From positions 6,076,001-6,140,000 of the forward strand of contig OZ234501.1 in assembly GCA_965153455.1 (NCBI GenBank): DNA of 64,000 bases, written 5' to 3'. The stretch's first letter is position 1, and each line of letters begins with the position of its first letter. Of this stretch, positions 58,946 to 64,000 are shown piece by piece. Origin of the DNA: Sphagnum compactum. Taxonomy: Eukaryota > Bryophyta > Sphagnopsida > Sphagnales. Made by a program: the position numbers and the translations under genes. The notes beneath the pieces were generated by a model, which did no database searches, had not been told where the DNA came from, and saw nothing but the letters and a program-made list of their open reading frames with translations.

Positions 58946-61800
58946 ATGGAAATGGAACCCCGGGAGACGTCGCCAAAGACCGTGCTGATCCACGAGGTTC
59001 GTTTCTATGTTCCCTTTGCCGGATTTTGCCGGTTTCTTTTTCTGCTTAATATGTGGATTTTTCGTAGTAGTCGTAGTAGTAGTAGTGGTAGTATGACTCT
59101 GCAGACGTTTCTTTCCGTTTATCATTCTTTCTGTCGTAGTGTTTTTCTACTGAGCTTGCTTGGTTTTCCTTTGTGGCTGGAAACAAGCTTTGCTGTGAAT
59201 TTCTTTGGTGTGTCATATGAAGTCATATGTATGGCAGCTTCCTTCTGTGAATATTGTGATTCGATGATTTTGGGTGGAATTATGTGTTCTTGAGAAGCTG
59301 AATCATGTTTTCTTTTTGTGAGACTCTTTTGTCTGATAAACGTCGCTGATCGCGGTCTGGACTAGTTTCTCTCTGTCTCGGAATGCGTCTTTGCTGCAAC
59401 CAATATTATGCAGTCCCCGGGTGATCGTCAAGCCGCTCTTCTCCGGCAATCACTTCGCGTCGGGTTATGGACGGACCTGCGAGATGTACTACATGAAAAC
59501 AGTGCTGAAAGAGCAGGTTTCTTCTCTATGTTCAAAGTTTAGGATTGATGCAGGGGAAGAGGCTGAAAAAGATAGCTATAGAAACAAGAAGCCGTGCAGT
59601 AAGATTCGTCTCGGATAGCTAGACAAGCGTCATCGTTCTCTCTAAAACCTATGCTGAACAAGAGTGTCGAGTGCATGCGAGGATTCACGAGTCACCCGCT
59701 CGTATTGTGAACTACGGCACGGCCGATCATGACCGCTGTTTTCATGGCTTTTCTTTTTCGCAGAGATCGGGGTCACTATTATTCGAGGAATCTGAGGCTT
59801 CGTCTCCAAAGCCGCTGGCAGATCCGAAGTCGGCCGGAGATAAATTTTGGAGCTGGAATAGTTTCGCGAAAAAGGCGAAGGCGGTCCTTCTAGACGATGG
59901 CATCTCCTCTGAAATCCCGGCGGAGGATGAGATCAAGTCTGCTGCTTCTCATGAACCCCGCTCGCTGCAGGTCTGTTTGTCTCATGACCTTTATAAGTAG
60001 AAGCACAATATTTCTTCCTTACTCAGATCCTTAAAAGAAGAAACAATTTTCTTAGTCCTTTTTTCTAAAACTGCTTCTTTTAGGAATTGCACAATATTCC
60101 TTCCTATCCTCAAATCTAGTTTCATATCTAAATTGCTGCTTAATTTGGATCAATTTTCTTGCAGAAAGGGGAGCAGGTGGAGATAGCAAAATGTGAGAAG
60201 GAGCCACCAGCTGTGTTGCAGAAGGGGTCGGGGGTCATTGCTTCATCTTTCTCTCTCATTTGTGACACTGTTGGTCTTGCTTTTGAGGTAGGTGTGTCTT
60301 CTGCTGATTTCACATTCTATGATTGCATTGCAGTTAGAAATATTTGCCTGGATGGGAAACCCTAGGAAAACGTACTAGCTTCTTTGTCAACATGCATTCA
60401 GATGAAGATCTTTTGAGTGAGCATTTCCAAAGGAGAGAACTTCACAATTATTATGAAGCTTTTTTCTGTCAACTATCCAGACTATATACTGAAAACCCAA
60501 ACAACTTAGGTTTTCCCCACAGACCTTTAATATTGTTAACAAAGTTTGCAGTTCAGGATAATCGTTTGATCACTAAACAAGGACTAATTGTAATTTGAGG
60601 AAAAACTGTCGGTTTTATGATGTTCACAACTTACTGCTAAACCTGAAGCCTCAACCCAAGAAGCAAGGTAGGATGCTTGACATAAAGAACAATGGCATGT
60701 AAGCTGAAGACTTTGTGAATCTGATATTTGCTTTGCAATTGACAATGGTGCAGGGGGGTCTAAACATTGTGGAATCAAGAGGCACAGGAATCTTGTCAGG
60801 AGAGATCACCACTACAGCTCTCAAGAAGAGCCTCTCACCAGGGAAAAAGTCACCGTCAGCTAATTTACAGAAGGAGAAAATTCAACCAGGATTTAACATC
60901 GCTTTACAGCTAAAGGCATCCCGTGATGTATGTTGACAAAGCATCCCACATTGATTTGCTGGCCTCTGATGTCTTTGCCAAAATATTTTGCTCCTTTCAC
61001 AATGCCTTGGCCCTCAAGCATGAAGGTGCAGTGGGTGTGTCAACACCACATCCTTCTTGAAATAGACTACGTGTCAATCTGAAAATGGTCCTCTAATATG
61101 AAGATGTACAGCGACTGTCAACATGCTATACCAGTTGCTGCACTGTAAGTGGTACTCACTTACTGCAATTTGTGGATTGCTGCTGTGCAGGTTGCCATGG
61201 CCATGGCCTCAAGGGCAAAGATGCTCCTACGGGAGCTGAAGACAGTGAAAGGTGATTTGGCATTTTTGGGTAACCGCTGTTCACAGCTGGAGGAACAGAA
61301 CAAGAGACTCCGTGAGAGCATGGTCAAGGGCGTGAGACCAGATGAAGATGACCTTGTGAGTCTGGCTAGACTGTGTTTGCCCTTTTTATTGCACAATTCT
61401 AGGCTCTTAGTAACCACTGGGTTCCCAGTTCTCAGTGTTGTGTCACTTCTATCTGTATGACACATGGTACATTTATTAAAATGAGAAACTTCGTTATGAC
61501 TGTGATTTGCAGGTTAGACTTCAACTTGAAACTTTGCTGAAAGAAAAATCACGCCTACAGCAAGAGAATGCACAATATTCTCGGGAGAATCAGTTCTTGC
61601 ATGAAGTTGTAGAATACCACCAGGTAGCTCTCAATAGACTCAGCTCTGAACCTAGGGAACATGAAATGGAGGGTCAAGATGGAGAATTCTTTGACTCACA
61701 ACCTGCATCATATGGGGGGGCATCATATGCTCGTGAAACAGAACACCCATTAAGCACAAAGACCAACTCATCACCTTGTGAGTTAAGCAGCCTGTGCTGA
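58946..61800 (+). CDS. Conserved plant coiled-coil protein of unknown function, seven exons
   Basis: Exons: 58946-58996, 59414-59516, 59764-59970, 60165-60287, 60754-60927, 61191-61355 and 61513-61800. Junctions from exon 2 on are GT-AG and phase 0. Exon 1 starts [17 protein letters not shown]. Exon 2 reads best as [20 protein letters not shown] onward: its third codon positions are very GC-rich and the frame runs into exon 3. With canonical splicing exon 1 leaves phase 0 but that frame needs one more base, so the first junction is unresolved. Exons 6-7 form a strong coiled coil ([63 protein letters not shown]) of the kind seen in uncharacterised angiosperm proteins. No catalytic motif or membrane segment. 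Role unknown. Confidence 0.8.
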
Positions 61801-62420
61801 CTTATTCTCTCCCCTCCTCTATCTTCTTTCCTTCCAACTGGCCAGCAAAGAGTGTATTCATTGAGTTTTCACCTCCTGCTGACCATGAATTGTAGCTACT
61901 TGCTGACCATGAATCCTCTGAGCTCCAGTTGTCACCCACAATTGTCACTATTTCCAGTGACCCCCAAGGTTGGGCAATCATATCCTTGAGAAGTTTCCAT
62001 TCTAGGAGCGACATCTACTTTTTGGAATCCCTCCAGACAAGCTAACTGGTGATTGCAGCATTTCCATAGTGCCCAAAGTCGGTGGTGGATTCGCAAACAG
62101 GTGAAGGTCCTATTGAAGCATCTTTGTCTTGCACTAGACTTAGGAGACTAAGTACCAGAATGTGGCTGCTATGTCAATTGTTTGTTGAGTATAGAAAAGC
62201 TAGGTTCATCATTTCATCAGGATGCTTTCCTTCGCCACCAGCAGCCCCATATCCAAGTTATGCGTTTGATTGAATGATTCCATGAAATTGTACATTACTT
62301 ATTGTTTCTAGGATATTTTATATTCATCAATTGAATTTCACCTACATGTACATATGGAAAAAAATCTGTTTCTTAGTTCGGTTCCAGTTCGCTAGCTAAT
62401 GATGGTTAGCTCAGTTGCTT
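61801..62420 (+). other. Probable 3' UTR and flank of the coiled-coil gene
   Basis: Non-coding; a short repeated TTGCTGACCATGAATC phrase occurs at about 61877 and 61900. An open frame at 62082-62273 has no support. Confidence 0.4.
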
Positions 62421-62424
62421 CATT

Positions 62425-62497
62425 TACTACCTACCTACTTTACTAACAACCCACAAGCTAACTTGTGGTAGCTTGTGGCTTGTTAGTAGGTAGTAGG
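62425..62497. repeat. Stem-loop of about 30-bp arms
   Basis: CCTACCTACTTTACTAACAA then CCCACAAGCTA pairs with TAGCTTGTGGCTTGTTAGTA then GGTAGTAGG across an eight-base loop (ACTTGTGG), with a few mismatches. It lies about 630 bp after the coiled-coil stop codon. Confidence 0.85.
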
Positions 62498-62499
62498 AA

Positions 62500-63230
62500 A
62501 AATAGACCGTTCCTATGTATAAACCGTCATGAAAATGCTCATGGGTAAATTTACATACATGATTGTGACATAATATCAATTTGCCAACTTGTGCATTGTT
62601 TGCCTTTTTCATAGTAACTGAATAGTTGTGAACGATCTTGGGGGATTAGTAAAAGAAACTGTGTGCGTAAATTTTTGAATTGTAGACTCCCCATCAATGA
62701 CATTATCTTGTAAGAAATCTAGTGAACAACAATATGAAATGATAGATGTGTGAAGGAGTGAATGGTGCCTAAAGGGAGAGGATTATGATCTCTCAAATCC
62801 ATCATATGGGTTGTGCAATGTGGGTGATGGAAAGTTGATGTATGTCATTTGCAACATACATTGTACATGGTTTTAAGCACATTGTGATGGTTGGATATGT
62901 TAATGCTTGAAATCTAAACCATTGAATGGAATTTAAAGCATTTAGTCTTTAGTACTTTAGCTGTTTTGGTCACTTTGTACACATGGAAGAAGAACATGTT
63001 TTCTACTTTTTTTTTGTCACTTTGTAATCATGATTGCACAATAAAAAGATGAATTACAAAAACCTTTTAGTTTGTTTATTATAAAGGTGGCACATTCAAG
63101 GGGAAGGATGATGTTGAATAATTAACACATGTGAAGAAGGTTCAAACAAACATGAACATCAAACATGGAAGTAGATCACACACGAAGCCTTTTGCATTAG
63201 TAATTTCAGTTTGTGGCCATCTGTATAACG
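62500..63230. other. Intergenic DNA with no gene
   Basis: AT-rich, non-coding; no repeat ends recognised. Confidence 0.5.
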
Positions 63231-63239
63231 GGGTTGGGA

Positions 63240-64000
63240 GATTTTGAATTATGCGTGTTTATTATAATTATTGTTTTGAACATTCACAATTTAACATATT
63301 TATATAGGTGTGAATGTTATTAGATAAGTTGCATGAATTGCAACGAATTCAACTCATATATGAAACTATATATATGTGTAATTCAATTATAAATATTGTG
63401 CAATAATTATTGTTCAATTTTGATGCAATTATTTTGTAACTACCATAGTAATGTCATGCCAATGGTATTTTTTGTTGATTCATCAAAATCTAATATATGA
63501 CACTATGGGGATTTTTGGGTGAATTTTCTTTTGAAATATTGATTTTCACTCTCCATTATGATTGTTCATTTTATATGGTTTTAAATTGTGACACATTACA
63601 TAATTGAAAATTACCATGTGGCATATTAATTAAAATTTGAAAAAAGAATAAATAAAAACAAACATCTAATTAAATAGTTAGGTAGGTCAATACATAAGCA
63701 TAGGTAAGGTAAAATTAGGTAGGTAGATAAAAATAAATAAATAAATAAAATTAGATACATAGGACATATTTACATACCTAAATTACATACCTATTTAATT
63801 ACTTAGGTAGGTAAGTAAATAAAAAGGTAGAATGGTAAGTGAGCAAAAGAGTAGGCATATAAATATTTTTATTTCATTTTATGTTCTTTTTAAGATTAAA
63901 TTTTTTTGAGTTCATCACAAATTGGCACATGTATTCTAATGTCAACACACAAGAAAACATATTTTTACATAGTTTGTGAGATGAGATTTAAGGATAAAAC
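63240..64000 (-). mobile_element. CACTA-like family, copy 3, inverted and cut by the window edge
   Basis: Reading the minus strand from 64000, CATGTGCCAATTTGTGATGA, ACTCAAA, AATATTTATATGCCTA, a TACC/TAGG-rich block (63660-63840), ATGCCACATGGTAA and GTGTCACAATTTAAAACCAT follow in the same order as at 28768-29000. So the segment is homologous to copies 1 and 2. The terminal end near 63.2 kb was not found. Confidence 0.55.

Noticed and set aside
59414-59516. Exon 2 of the coiled-coil gene read as [13 protein letters not shown]
   Set aside because: Fits canonical splicing from exon 1 but not exon 3, and its third codon positions lack the strong GC bias of the alternative frame.

Overview
This is nuclear DNA of a land plant. 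The evidence is GT-AG introns, a class II LOB-domain gene, a plant RACK1, a plant GH5_7 mannanase, PIF/Harbinger and CACTA-type transposons and TTTAGGG-type telomeric motifs. Genes are few (four convincing ones in 64 kb, all on the + strand), introns are short to moderate, and the intergenic space is AT-rich and full of decayed repeats. That fits a repeat-rich genome, possibly a lycophyte or fern, but the species cannot be fixed from the sequence alone.

Layout. 1-4509 is a broken LINE: endonuclease, reverse transcriptase and zinc knuckle, with frameshifts and stops. It is followed by an imperfect tandem duplication (4538-5165). 5333-5709 and 11693-12078 are two MITEs of one PIF/Harbinger-type family with 3-bp target duplications. 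Between them, 8314-10457 is a larger decayed PIF/Harbinger element with a fossil Myb-like ORF on the minus strand. 17677-19722 is a class II LBD gene. 20.9-41 kb is a gene desert holding tRNA-like SINE remnants, two terminal-inverted-repeat elements (23608-24386, 25641-26278), a pair of related CACTA-like elements with AT-rich cores and a conserved hairpin (about 27.3-29.46 kb and 30.26-32.88 kb), and a 500-bp repeat present twice. 42032-44763 is an endo-beta-mannanase gene with a MITE in its last intron and degenerate telomeric repeats just after its stop. 46077-47238 is RACK1. 48-57.7 kb is another desert. 58946-61800 is a seven-exon coiled-coil gene of unknown function. The window closes with a hairpin (62425-62497) and a third, inverted copy of the CACTA-like family.

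The four genes do not form a pathway. LBD is a transcription regulator, the mannanase acts on cell-wall mannan, RACK1 is a ribosome-bound scaffold, and the coiled-coil gene is uncharacterised. The more unusual material is in the repeats: a poly(G/C)-containing repeat module recurs just upstream of three of the four genes, and the CACTA-like family keeps a long foldback inside an AT-rich array. No clearly new functional system is evident. The best leads are these repeat families and a gene whose first exon junction does not fit a canonical splice.
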